NCBI RefSeq assembly: GCF_003574215.1
Contig: NZ_AP018558.1
Span: 840,001-904,000 of the forward strand
Reading direction: 5' to 3'
DNA: 64,000 bases
Source: Hydrogenophilus thermoluteolus
GTDB taxonomy: Bacteria > Pseudomonadota > Gammaproteobacteria > Burkholderiales > Rhodocyclaceae
The position numbers were made by a program, and so were the translations under genes. Below the pieces are notes generated by a model. It did not search any database. It saw only the letters and a list, made by a program, of their open reading frames with translations, and had not been told where the DNA came from. Below are positions 43,207-51,852 of the stretch, in pieces (position 1 is the stretch's first letter; every line of letters starts with the position of its first letter).

Positions 43207-44160
43207 ATGAAACACGTGACGATGCGTCAGTTGCGCATCTTCGTGACGGTCGCCAAGGAGGGGTCGATCACCAAAGCGGCGGAGCGTCTGTTTTTGACGC
43301 CACCCGCGGTATCGATGCAGATCAAGGAGTTGGAGACCCAGTTGGGGATGGTGCTCTTCGAGCGTAACGCGCGGCGTTTCGAATTGACGACGGTGGGGGA
43401 GTATTTTCTTCTGTATGCCAAAAAAATTCTTGATCTGGTGACCGAAGCCGAAGAGCTCGCGAAACGGTTGCAAGAAGGTGCGGTGGGCGAGCTGAAGATC
43501 GGGATGGTGAGTACCGCGCAATATTTCGTCCCGCAAATGCTCGGGGATTTCCGTCGCGAGCACCCGGGTATCTCGTTGTCGTTGCGGGTGGGCAACCGCG
43601 CGCAAGTGGTGGCGATGTTGGAGTCGCGCGAAATCGACATCGCGGTGATGGGGCGTCCCCCAGAAGGGTTTGCGGTGCGCGCCGAAGCGTTCGCGGGTCA
43701 TCCGAGTGGGTTCGTTGCCCCGCCCGACCATCCGTTGGCGGATGAAACGCGTTCGATCGACCCCAAGGTTATCCGCCGCGAACCGTTGATCGTGCGCGAG
43801 GCGGGGTCGGGAACCCGGGCCGCGATGGATCTCTTTTTCGCCGAGCGGCGGGTGACACCGACGGTCGCGATGCAGATGGAGAGCAACGAAGCGATCAAGC
43901 AGGCGGTGATCGCCGGCTTGGGGGTCGCGTTTCTCTCCTTGCATACGGTGGGGGGCGAATTGGCGCGGGGTGAACTCAAGGTGATCCCGGTGCGCGGCAC
44001 ACCGGTGGTGCGCTCTTGGTATGTCGTGCACCGCACGAGTCAGTTCGTTGCGCCCACCGTCGAAGCGTTTCGCTATTTTCTGCTCGAGCGGGGGCAGAGC
44101 TTTTTGCAGCAGCACTTTCCCCACGTTGCCGCGATTTGCGAAAGGTTGGGGGCGGCCTAG
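43207..44160 (+). CDS. cbbR: LysR-type regulator CbbR
   Basis: A 317-residue LysR regulator with an N-terminal winged helix (residues about 5-63, TKAAERLFLTPPAVSMQIKELE) and a periplasmic-binding-protein-like sensor domain (about 90-295). CbbR proteins activate cbb operons in response to metabolites such as RuBP, PEP or NADPH. The ATG is preceded by CAGGAG. Location between two cbb operons, divergent from cbbF, and the palindrome in front of it make the assignment strong. Its end is convergent with the AhpD-like gene. Confidence 0.94.
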   Translation: MKHVTMRQLRIFVTVAKEGSITKAAERLFLTPPAVSMQIKELETQLGMVLFERNARRFELTTVGEYFLLYAKKILDLVTEAEELAKRLQEGAVGELKIGMVSTAQYFVPQMLGDFRREHPGISLSLRVGNRAQVVAMLESREIDIAVMGRPPEGFAVRAEAFAGHPSGFVAPPDHPLADETRSIDPKVIRREPLIVREAGSGTRAAMDLFFAERRVTPTVAMQMESNEAIKQAVIAGLGVAFLSLHTVGGELARGELKVIPVRGTPVVRSWYVVHRTSQFVAPTVEAFRYFLLERGQSFLQQHFPHVAAICERLGAA

Positions 44161-44164
44161 GGCA

Positions 44165-44190
44165 CAAAAAAGCAAGCGGTACGCTACCGC
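44165..44190 (-). terminator. Terminator of the RuBisCO operon
   Basis: Stem GCGGTA / TACCGC with a 3-base loop (44176-44190), followed on the minus strand by a T-rich run (TTGCTTTTTT). The stem covers the last codons of the AhpD-like gene. Stem is short, but position after the last gene supports termination. Confidence 0.6.
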
Positions 44191-44765
44191 CCCAGACTGT
44201 AGAACTCGTCGTTCGGCCGCATCGCGCTCATGTTCGCCAAGCGGTTGCTCATCGCAAAAAAGGCGGCAATCGCACCGATTTCCCAAATGTCGTCTTGGGT
44301 GAACCCGTGGGCGATGAGCGGCTCCCAGTCGGCTTCGGTGATGCGCGCGGAGTCGAGCGCCACTTTCATCGCGTAGTCGAGCATCGCCCGCTGCCGTGGG
44401 GTGATCTCGGCACGACGGTAGTTGGTGGCGATCTGCTCCGAAAGGCGCGGATTTTTGCTGCGCACGCGCAGGATCGCACCGTGGGCGACCACGCAATAGA
44501 GGCAGTCGTTCGCCGCGGAGGTGGCGACGACGATCATCTCTTTTTCCGCTTTGCTGAGGTTCGAGGGGCGCTCCATCAGCGCATCGTGGTAGGCGAAGAA
44601 GGCGCGAAATTCTTCGGGACGCGCCGCCAGCGCCAAGAAGACGTTGGGGATGAAGCCCGATTTTTCCGCGACCTTTTCGATCCGTTCGCGGATATCGGCA
44701 GGGAGCGCGTCGAGGGTTTCGGGGACGGGGAAGCGGCTGATCGGGTTTTGTTGTTGCGCTGACAC
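44184..44765 (-). CDS. AhpD-like / carboxymuconolactone decarboxylase family peroxidase-related protein
   Basis: A 193-residue all-helical CMD-fold protein. The redox motif CLYCVVAHG (CxxCxxxH) near residue 95 matches the AhpD active site, with an acidic residue upstream in EKEMIVVATSA. Such proteins reduce peroxides using the dithiol, or act as their reductants. The start is a GTG at 44765 with AGGAGG 8 bases upstream; the frame upstream of it has no signal. It is the last gene of the RuBisCO operon, 64 bases after pyk; a role in protecting Calvin enzymes from oxidants is inference only. Confidence 0.85.
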   Translation of the reverse strand: MSAQQQNPISRFPVPETLDALPADIRERIEKVAEKSGFIPNVFLALAARPEEFRAFFAYHDALMERPSNLSKAEKEMIVVATSAANDCLYCVVAHGAILRVRSKNPRLSEQIATNYRRAEITPRQRAMLDYAMKVALDSARITEADWEPLIAHGFTQDDIWEIGAIAAFFAMSNRLANMSAMRPNDEFYSLGR

Positions 44766-44829
44766 GGTTTTTCCTCCTCCTGGTACGATTGGAATCTTGC
44801 CCAATGCTACCATCCCCGTATCCCTCAGG

Positions 44830-46245
44830 CTAGAGGGTAACGATCTTCAACGTGTTGCTGCCGCCGGGTTGTCCCATCGGTTCGCCGAAAGTGACCGCGA
44901 TCGTTTCCCCTGGTGCAGCCCAGCCGTTCGACACAAGGAGCGTGCGTATCTGTGTGAGGAGCATTGCCGGGTCGGACGCGGGGTTCAGGTCGAAGCGAAC
45001 TGGCGTGACTTGGCGGAAGAGGGTGAGGTGGCCGAAGGTCACCGGGTCGGGGGTGAGGGCGTAGATGGGGAGAATGCTTGCGATGCGGCTCATCCAGAGT
45101 GCGGTCGCGCCCGATTGGGTGAGCGCGACGATCGCTTTCACCCCTAGGTGGTAGCCCGACCAGACGGCGGAGACCGCGATCGCTTCGTCGACGCGGTGAA
45201 AACGCCGCCCCAGGAGCTCCTGGTCGAGGTGGGCGTCGTTCGACGCGTCGGCTTCGGCGCAGACGCGCGCCATCGCTTCGACTGCCTCGACCGGGTACTG
45301 GCCCGCTGCGGTTTCGGCCGAGAGCATCACCGCGTCGGTGCCGTCGAGCACCGCGTTCGCGACGTCGGAGACCTCGGCCCGGGTCGGGACGGGGCTATGC
45401 ACCATCGATTCCATCATTTGGGTGGCGGTGATCGACAGGCGGTTCATTTCCCGTGCGCGGCGCAAAATGCGCTTTTGTAACGCCGGCACAGCAGCATCGC
45501 CCACCTCGACCGCGAGATCCCCACGCGCGACCATCACGCCGTCGCTCGCCTCCAGAATCGCGTCGAGGTTAGCGATCGCTTCGACCCGTTCGATTTTGGC
45601 GATCAAACGGGCGCGGCTCCCGGCAGCGCGCGCCAAGTGCCGCGCTTCGTGCATCTCTTCGGCGTGCTTGACGAAAGAGACCGCGAGGTAATCGACGCCG
45701 ATTTCGGCAGCGAGCGCGATATCGGCACGGTCTTTCGCAGTGAGCGCTGGCGCCGAAAGCCCGCCACCCAGTTTGTTGATCCCTTTGTGGTTCGAGAGGG
45801 TGCCGCCAACAAGCACCTGCGTGATGAGCGCGTCTGCGCACTTTTCGACGATCTGCAAGCGAATTTTGCCGTCGTCGAGGAGCAAGATGTCGCCGACCTC
45901 GACGTCGTCGATCAGTTCCGGGTAGTCGAGCCCAACCCGGGTGGCGTCACCCGGGGCGAGGTCGCAGTCGAGCCGAAAGCGTTGCCCTTTGCTCAGAGTA
46001 ACAGCGTTGGTGGTGAACCGGCCGATGCGGATTTTCGGTCCTTGGAGGTCGCCCAGGATGCCAACGGGGCGTTGGGTCTGCTGTGCGAGCGCACGCACGA
46101 GCGACGCCCGGGCGCGGTGCTCGTCCGCGGTTCCGTGCGAAAAGTTGAGGCGAACGACGTCGACGCCGGCAAGGAGCAGCCGTTCGAGCGTGGCGGGATC
46201 GCTCGAAGCGGGGCCTAGCGTCGCGACGATTTTGGTGTGGCGCAT
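44830..46245 (-). CDS. pyk: Pyruvate kinase
   Basis: Converts PEP and ADP to pyruvate and ATP. The 471-residue protein starts RHTKIVATLGPASSDPATL and contains NFSHG, the DLQGPKIRIG loop, the catalytic-Lys region LIAKIERVEAI, the MVARGDLAVE metal site and TATQMMESM. Residues from about 345 on form the allosteric C-domain. It starts inside the end of the upstream aldolase gene (31-base overlap), so it belongs to the RuBisCO operon. There it would draw fixed carbon from 3-phosphoglycerate into pyruvate. Confidence 0.95.
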   Translation of the reverse strand: MRHTKIVATLGPASSDPATLERLLLAGVDVVRLNFSHGTADEHRARASLVRALAQQTQRPVGILGDLQGPKIRIGRFTTNAVTLSKGQRFRLDCDLAPGDATRVGLDYPELIDDVEVGDILLLDDGKIRLQIVEKCADALITQVLVGGTLSNHKGINKLGGGLSAPALTAKDRADIALAAEIGVDYLAVSFVKHAEEMHEARHLARAAGSRARLIAKIERVEAIANLDAILEASDGVMVARGDLAVEVGDAAVPALQKRILRRAREMNRLSITATQMMESMVHSPVPTRAEVSDVANAVLDGTDAVMLSAETAAGQYPVEAVEAMARVCAEADASNDAHLDQELLGRRFHRVDEAIAVSAVWSGYHLGVKAIVALTQSGATALWMSRIASILPIYALTPDPVTFGHLTLFRQVTPVRFDLNPASDPAMLLTQIRTLLVSNGWAAPGETIAVTFGEPMGQPGGSNTLKIVTL

Positions 46246-47411
46246 CTTCCGTTTCCGTAAGTGAGATGAAAGTCGATGGTGATCCGTTCCGATGCAAACG
46301 GGCGAAAACGACTGTCGGCGAAACGTTGGTGTTCGGGGTGGGTGCGGAAATGGGCGAGTGCCTCTGGGGTGGCAAACGTCATCGCCCAGAGGTAAGGATA
46401 GGGGGCGTTGGGGGTTTCGGCAACCCCGGCAGCGATGCGCCGCACTCCGGGGAGCGCCCCGAGCGTTGCGACCCCCTCTGCCTGCATCGCGGCGACGTCC
46501 GATACGTCCGATGACCAGCAGTGAAAGATCACATGTTCGACCGGTGTGACCATGGGCGCGACATCGAGCACGGCATTGGCGTGCCCCGCCGCACCCCAGA
46601 CGCGGCAGGTGCGTTCCACTTCAGCGGCGATCGCCTCCCGCGCAGCAAGGCGCTGTTCGTCCCAGCGCCGATAGTCGATAGCCGCTGCTGCTGCCGTTTC
46701 GACCAGTGCGGTATAGTAATTGATCTTGTTCGCGCCCGCGGCAACGAGCGCACGAAACTGTTCGTCCGAAAGGCCGGTGCCGCCATGGATCACGAGTGGC
46801 GTTCTGGGCAACCGGGCGCGGATTGCAGCAAGCCGTTCCAAGTCGAGTTGCGGTTCGCCACGAAAGCGGCCATGCACGGTGCCGATCGAAACGGCGAGCC
46901 AGTCGCAACCGGTCTCGGTGACGAACGCTTCGGCCTCGTCCGGTTCCGTATAGCGGATGGCACCCGGGTGGAGTTCGGCGTCCTTCCCCTCTTCCCCAGG
47001 AACATAACCGATTTCACCCTCCAACGGGAAGCCGACGGCATGGGCAAGCGCGGCGGCGCGGCGGGTGAGCGCAACGTTTTCTGCCCATTCGAGGTGCGAA
47101 CCGTCGATCATCAAACTGGTGTATCCGAGTTGCGTCGCGCGAACCAGACGGTCGAGCGTCGTGCCGTGGTCGTAGTGGATCGCAACCGGTACCGGGGCGG
47201 CAGCAGCGGCTTCGACGACGGCCGCAAGCAGGGTCGCTTCGTCGAATTGGTCGGTGTGGACCTCGGCGATGCTGATCAGCACGGGTGCTTCAGCACGTTG
47301 GGCACCCAGGAGGACGCCTTCGAGCATCGTGGTGTCGAGGATGTCGTACGCGCCGATCGCATACCGGTTCGCGACGGCGTGTTGCAAAAGGGCGCTGGCT
47401 GCGACGAGCAC
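46215..47411 (-). CDS. Class II ketose-bisphosphate aldolase fused to a Dabb domain
   Basis: A 398-residue two-domain protein. Residues about 1-285 form a class II aldolase barrel with AIHYDHGTT, VSIGTVHGRF and VIHGGTGLSD supplying the zinc histidines, and AGANKINYYTAL near the end. Residues about 300-390 look like a stress-responsive alpha-beta barrel (Dabb) domain: EHVIFHCW, LPGVRRIAAGV, YLWAMTFATPEAL, HPEHQRFAD and ITIDFHL follow the family pattern. Start is the GTG at 47411, with GAGGAG upstream. It lies between cbbY and pyk in the RuBisCO operon (the cbbA position of cbbLSQOYA). The barrel resembles the FbaA/KbaY/GatY group, so another ketose bisphosphate may be the substrate. Confidence 0.85.
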   Translation of the reverse strand: MLVAASALLQHAVANRYAIGAYDILDTTMLEGVLLGAQRAEAPVLISIAEVHTDQFDEATLLAAVVEAAAAAPVPVAIHYDHGTTLDRLVRATQLGYTSLMIDGSHLEWAENVALTRRAAALAHAVGFPLEGEIGYVPGEEGKDAELHPGAIRYTEPDEAEAFVTETGCDWLAVSIGTVHGRFRGEPQLDLERLAAIRARLPRTPLVIHGGTGLSDEQFRALVAAGANKINYYTALVETAAAAAIDYRRWDEQRLAAREAIAAEVERTCRVWGAAGHANAVLDVAPMVTPVEHVIFHCWSSDVSDVAAMQAEGVATLGALPGVRRIAAGVAETPNAPYPYLWAMTFATPEALAHFRTHPEHQRFADSRFRPFASERITIDFHLTYGNGRCATPKSSRR

Positions 47412-47443
47412 GGTGTTGGACTCCTCTTCGGTATGCTTCTCCG

Positions 47444-48217
47444 TCAGGCTGTGGTTGGTGGGACGGCGCTCGCGGCCCAGCGCGTCAGCAAGGCCCAGGT
47501 GACGACCCCTTCGCCGCGCCCCTGGGGGGTGCGGAGCCAACGCGCCGGAAGGTCAGGTTCCCCGAGGTGGTCGACCACCGCAAAGGCGCCGGGATACTCC
47601 GGCGCTTTGCCGTATTCGCTTTCGGTGACGAGTACCGGGATTCCCGCGGCGGCAGCGGCTTGTGCGCCGTGTGCGGTGTCTTCGATCGCGATCGCCTCAC
47701 TGGGCGCAATGTCCAAGCGTGCAAGGGCGACGTGGTAGGCTTGCGGATCGGGTTTTTTCTGCGGCGCTTCGCGCGCGGTGATGATTGCGGCAAAGGGGGG
47801 CGCGTCGTCCGGCCACAACGCCGCGAGCAGTGCGGCGACGTTTTCCGGGCTGGTGGTGGTGACGATCGCAACGCGCGCACCGCTTGCGGCGGCTTCCTGC
47901 GCCAAGCGAACGACGCCGGGGCGCAACGGCAGCGCGCCCTGCGCGAGCATCTGCGCATAGCGCACGTTCTTGTCGCGGTGGATCGTCGCGATCGCATCGG
48001 GGTCGAGCACGATCCCAGCGGCTTCGTGCGGATAGGCGCTTTGAAAGTGGGCGATTCGCTCGCGCCCGCCCGCAACGCGCAGAAGCTCGGCGTAGCGCTG
48101 CGGCGTCCACCGCCAGGGAAGCCCTGCTGCGGCGAAGGCTTCGTTGAAGGCGCGGCGGTGGAGCGCTTCGGTTTCAGCGAGGGTACCGTCGACGTCGAAG
48201 AGTAGGGCTTTGACCAT
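47444..48217 (-). CDS. cbbY: HAD phosphatase CbbY
   Basis: A 257-residue HAD-IA hydrolase with motif I LLFDVDGTLAETE, motif II IVTTTS, the Lys in QKKPDPQAY and motif III AIEDTAHGAQAA. CbbY proteins remove phosphate from xylulose-1,5-bisphosphate, a misfire product that blocks RuBisCO. Together with CbbQ/CbbO this makes up a metabolic repair and reactivation set. Phosphoglycolate phosphatase (CbbZ) is a related alternative, but operon position and sequence fit CbbY. AAGGAC precedes the ATG. Confidence 0.9.
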   Translation of the reverse strand: MVKALLFDVDGTLAETEALHRRAFNEAFAAAGLPWRWTPQRYAELLRVAGGRERIAHFQSAYPHEAAGIVLDPDAIATIHRDKNVRYAQMLAQGALPLRPGVVRLAQEAAASGARVAIVTTTSPENVAALLAALWPDDAPPFAAIITAREAPQKKPDPQAYHVALARLDIAPSEAIAIEDTAHGAQAAAAAGIPVLVTESEYGKAPEYPGAFAVVDHLGEPDLPARWLRTPQGRGEGVVTWALLTRWAASAVPPTTA

Positions 48218-48229
48218 AAGAAGTCCTTG

Positions 48230-50569
48230 TCAGCGAGTCAGCGCCGCAAAAAGCCGCGGCAACCGTTCGGGAAGTTTGTCCACCCGGTCGATCACGGTGT
48301 AGTGTTTGCCGAAGATCTGCGCGACGTAACGGTCGGCTCCGGGGTCGAGGGTGAGGCAGTAGGTATAGACGCCGTTTCCCCAGAGTTCATCGACGGCACG
48401 GCGCGCGTCTCGCCGCAGGTGGTTGGGGTCCCGTTCGTCGATGTCGGCCGGCTCTCCGTCGGTGACGAGCAAAAGGAGCTTGCGCTTTTGCGGTTGCTGC
48501 TTGAGCAACGTTCCGGCGTGGCGCAACGCCGCGCCCATCCGCGTGGAAAACGCGCCGTTGATCCCTGCAAGCCGTTTTTTCGCGTTTTCGCCCCACCGTT
48601 CGCCGAACCGTTTGATCGGGTAGAGGCGCACGTCTTCCCGCCCGTCGGAATGGAAACCCAGAATCGCAAGCGGATCGCCGATGCGTTCGATCGCTTCGGC
48701 CAGAAGCAGCGTCGCGGCGCGGGACGCGTCGAGTACCGAGTGGTGCGCACCGTGCGGCGTCTCGTTCGTCGACGCCGAGAGGTCGAGGAGCAGGCAGACC
48801 GCGATGTCGCGTTTAAGCAGCTTATGGCGCAACGTGATCCGTGGGTCGAAGGGTAGCCCCGCGCGGGCGTGGACCATTGCGTCGATCGCCGGGGTGAGGT
48901 CGAGTTCGTCGCCATCTTCGAGTTTGCGCTCGCGCTGTACCCCTTGCGGGCGCAGCCGTTCGACGATTTTCCGTAGCCGCTTCACTACCGGCAGGTGTTC
49001 ACGGTAGAGGGCGTCGAGCGGTTCGAGTTCGCCCAACGGCGCAGGGTATTCGAAGCAACTGACCCAGTCCGGTCGATAGCATTGGGCGCGCTCGTCCCAT
49101 TCGTCGTAGAAGAAGGGGCCAGCGATGCGCGGGCTGCCGTATTTTTCCTGAAAGGTGATGCCGTCGTCGTCGTAGATTGGGGTGGCGGGAACCCAGATTT
49201 CGTCGGGGGTGTCGCTCTGGGTTTCGGTGTCGACCTCGTTGATGAATTCCATCAGCGGAACGATGCGCCGCAGCGGCTGGCGCCGCATCGCGTGGAGTTT
49301 CCGGGTCAGCGACTCAGCGTCGAAGTGCCAGACGATCCGGTTGTCGTCGCGGTAACCCAGCGGGAGCGCTTCGACGTCGCGCGCCATCGGGGTGCCGGCG
49401 TCGGTGGCTTCGAGCGCGGCGCGCAGGGGTTCGAGCAGCATCCGCACGTGCTTTCGGCTCGCTTCTGCAGGGCAGGCGATCGCATCGACGATGCGCTCGG
49501 CACACGCGGCAAGCGGTTCCGGTAGCGGCGCGTCGACGGGGTCGGTACGCCAGCCCCAGCGGTGGTAACAGTGGTCGATGAGGGTAAGGAGCCACTGCGC
49601 CGCAGGATGGCGGTTTGGGGGTGGGGCGCTGTGGCGGGCGAGTTCGGCCCACGCGTGGCCAAGGCCAGGGAAGGCCTGGGCGGCGGCATATTCGACGCGC
49701 AGATCTTCGAGGAACCCGTAGAGCGCACGCTCGAGCGAACCCAAGCCGCGCGGGTCGTGCGCACCACCTCCATAGACGAGGTGCGCCGCCATGTGGGCGG
49801 CGATCGCGCGATAGACGGCGGCCCCATCCAGCGCGCCGACGCGATCGACGGCGTCTGGAAGGTGCAGGACGAAGTCGTCGATATAGGGGCGAAATTCGTT
49901 GCGGTCGGCTTGGTTCGGTTTGAGCCAGAAGTCGCGCCCCCAGAGCGCCCGCAGGTAGGCGTTGAGTTTGCGATGGATATCGACGAAGAGGGTGCCGCGT
50001 CGCTCCTCCTGCAGCTTCGCTTTCGCTTCGGCGCTTTCGAGCGAGAAATAGGCGGTGAGTGCTGCGGTATCCTGACGGTGGAGTTCGGCGCCGAAGAGCG
50101 CCCAGCGGCGCAAACCCCCAAGCGTCAAGGTATCCAGAAGCGGTTCGAGATGGGCAAAGAGCGGGCGCAACGCGCGTGGGGCAAGGCTCGCCAATTGGTG
50201 GACGAAGGTGAGGTAGTTGGTGAACAGGTCGGCGTCGCCAAGCCGCCGTGCAACCAACGGGAGGGTAGCCAGAAAGCGCTCGATCACTTCGCCTGAGGTC
50301 ATCGAAGCTAATTTCGCCGCTTCACGCCGAGCTGCTTCCGCCGCGTCTTCGCCAACTTCCCGCGCGATCGCAGGTGCGGCTTCCAGGTAGGCGAGCGCAA
50401 GTTTTTCGCCCCGCCCGAGGTTGAGGAGTGCTTCCACCCCGCGGCGGTAGTATTCGCAACCCGCCGGAGAGAAGTGCTTGGGCGCTTCCAGCGCAAAGCG
50501 CACGACCAGTTCGCGGTGGGGTTCGGCAAAGCGCGCGACGAGCGCTTCCCATTCGGTGGGCGGTTGCAT
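48230..50569 (-). CDS. cbbO: RuBisCO activase adaptor CbbO
   Basis: A 779-residue protein with a long helical N-terminal region and a C-terminal von Willebrand factor A domain. The MIDAS motif DLSAS is near residue 595, followed by a Thr/Asp-containing loop (VTDGEPADID). CbbO binds the RuBisCO large subunit through this domain and forms the activase with the AAA+ ring of CbbQ, removing inhibitory sugar phosphates. AAGGAG is upstream of the ATG. It follows cbbQ by 23 bases. Confidence 0.94.
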   Translation of the reverse strand: MQPPTEWEALVARFAEPHRELVVRFALEAPKHFSPAGCEYYRRGVEALLNLGRGEKLALAYLEAAPAIAREVGEDAAEAARREAAKLASMTSGEVIERFLATLPLVARRLGDADLFTNYLTFVHQLASLAPRALRPLFAHLEPLLDTLTLGGLRRWALFGAELHRQDTAALTAYFSLESAEAKAKLQEERRGTLFVDIHRKLNAYLRALWGRDFWLKPNQADRNEFRPYIDDFVLHLPDAVDRVGALDGAAVYRAIAAHMAAHLVYGGGAHDPRGLGSLERALYGFLEDLRVEYAAAQAFPGLGHAWAELARHSAPPPNRHPAAQWLLTLIDHCYHRWGWRTDPVDAPLPEPLAACAERIVDAIACPAEASRKHVRMLLEPLRAALEATDAGTPMARDVEALPLGYRDDNRIVWHFDAESLTRKLHAMRRQPLRRIVPLMEFINEVDTETQSDTPDEIWVPATPIYDDDGITFQEKYGSPRIAGPFFYDEWDERAQCYRPDWVSCFEYPAPLGELEPLDALYREHLPVVKRLRKIVERLRPQGVQRERKLEDGDELDLTPAIDAMVHARAGLPFDPRITLRHKLLKRDIAVCLLLDLSASTNETPHGAHHSVLDASRAATLLLAEAIERIGDPLAILGFHSDGREDVRLYPIKRFGERWGENAKKRLAGINGAFSTRMGAALRHAGTLLKQQPQKRKLLLLVTDGEPADIDERDPNHLRRDARRAVDELWGNGVYTYCLTLDPGADRYVAQIFGKHYTVIDRVDKLPERLPRLFAALTR

Positions 50570-50592
50570 CGCTTCGCTCCTTGGGTTTCCGT

Positions 50593-51396
50593 TCAGGCAA
50601 AGAGCGTTTGCGCGGCGGCGCGCAGCGCGTCACGCAGGTCGGGGTCGTCGGTGATCGGGCAGATGAGCGCCATTTCGCACGCGATGAGGGGCGCGATCCC
50701 TTTGGTGATCAGCGACCCGGCATAGACGAGGAGCCGTGTGGAGATCCCTTCGTCGAGCCCATGCCCTTTGAGGTGGCGCGACCGGATCGCCACTTCGACG
50801 AGCTTTTTCGCAGTGGCCGCATCGACGCCCGATTCGTGCGCGACGATCTCGCTCTCCACTTCCGGCGCGGGATAGTCGAAGTCCATCGCCGCGAAGCGCT
50901 GTTTGGTCGAGGTTTTGAGGTCCTTCATCGCCGATTGGTACCCGGGGTTATAAGAGATCACGATCTGAAAGTCCGGGTGGGCTTCGACCACTTCCCCTTT
51001 TTTGTCGAGCGGCAGGATGCGGCGATGGTCGGTGAGCGGGTGGATCACCACGGTGGTGTCTTGCCGCGCTTCGACCACTTCGTCGAGGTAGCAGATCGCT
51101 CCGATGCGCGCCGCGGTGGTGAGTGGTCCGTCTTGCCAGCGGGTGCCCTCTTTGTCGAGGAGAAAACGGCCGACGAGGTCGGCAGCGGTCATGTCTTCGT
51201 TGCACGCGACCGTGATGAGGGGTTTGCCGAGCTTCCACGCCATGTATTCGACGAAGCGTGATTTGCCACAGCCAGTGGGGCCTTTCAGCATCATCGGGAT
51301 GCGGTTCGCGTACGCGGCTTCGAATCGTTCGATTTCGTCACCGACCGCATGGTAATAGGGTTCAGAACGGACGAGGTACTGGTTGCGAAGGTCCAT
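50593..51396 (-). CDS. cbbQ: RuBisCO activase AAA+ ATPase CbbQ
   Basis: A 267-residue MoxR-type AAA+ protein with Walker A GPTGCGKS (39-46), Walker B ICYLDEV and sensor region VISYNPGYQ. Hexameric rings of CbbQ with one CbbO remodel inhibited RuBisCO. The ATG at 51396 has GAGGAGG; upstream codons of the open frame do not fit the family. It sits directly after cbbS, as in the form IAq type of operon. Confidence 0.95.
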   Translation of the reverse strand: MDLRNQYLVRSEPYYHAVGDEIERFEAAYANRIPMMLKGPTGCGKSRFVEYMAWKLGKPLITVACNEDMTAADLVGRFLLDKEGTRWQDGPLTTAARIGAICYLDEVVEARQDTTVVIHPLTDHRRILPLDKKGEVVEAHPDFQIVISYNPGYQSAMKDLKTSTKQRFAAMDFDYPAPEVESEIVAHESGVDAATAKKLVEVAIRSRHLKGHGLDEGISTRLLVYAGSLITKGIAPLIACEMALICPITDDPDLRDALRAAAQTLFA

Positions 51397-51466
51397 AGCA
51401 GGCCTCCTCTCAGCAATGCAGCAAGTAACGCCCCGGGGCACGCGAGCGACCCGGGGCAGCTTTCGA

Positions 51467-51841
51467 TTACTGCGCCGGACGGTAGACGAGCATCGCGGTG
51501 CCCTGCGTCTGGCGAATGTTGTCGTAGCCGATCAATTTGATCAGATGGTTCGGGTTGGAGCGTTTGCACGCTTCGATTTCGGCGATGATCTTGTCGACGT
51601 CGGTTTCACCGAACATCGGCAATTTCCACATGTACCAGTAGTGGAGTATCGCGTTTTCCGGCTCGCAATGTTCGATTGCCGGGTTCCACCCTTTACTGAC
51701 GATGTATTCGATCTGCTTGCGGATCTCCTCAGCGCTCATCTGCGGCAGGTAGGAGAAGGTCTCGAAGCGTTTGCTCTTCGGGTCGTTCAAGCGGCTGGGG
51801 TAGTCTTGCACGTCCCGGATCATATCTTGTGTTTCGCTCAT
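51467..51841 (-). CDS. cbbS: RuBisCO small subunit, form IA
   Basis: A 124-residue small subunit of the L8S8 enzyme. Conserved pieces are RFETFSYLPQMSAEEIRKQ, the HYWYMWKLPMFGE strand and the IRQTQGTAMLVYRP end. The sequence and the following cbbQ/cbbO point to the form IAq subtype, not the carboxysomal IAc. No carboxysome shell gene is present. AAAGGAG precedes the ATG, 11 bases after cbbL. Confidence 0.96.
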   Translation of the reverse strand: MSETQDMIRDVQDYPSRLNDPKSKRFETFSYLPQMSAEEIRKQIEYIVSKGWNPAIEHCEPENAILHYWYMWKLPMFGETDVDKIIAEIEACKRSNPNHLIKLIGYDNIRQTQGTAMLVYRPAQ

Positions 51842-51852
51842 CGTTGGCTCCT

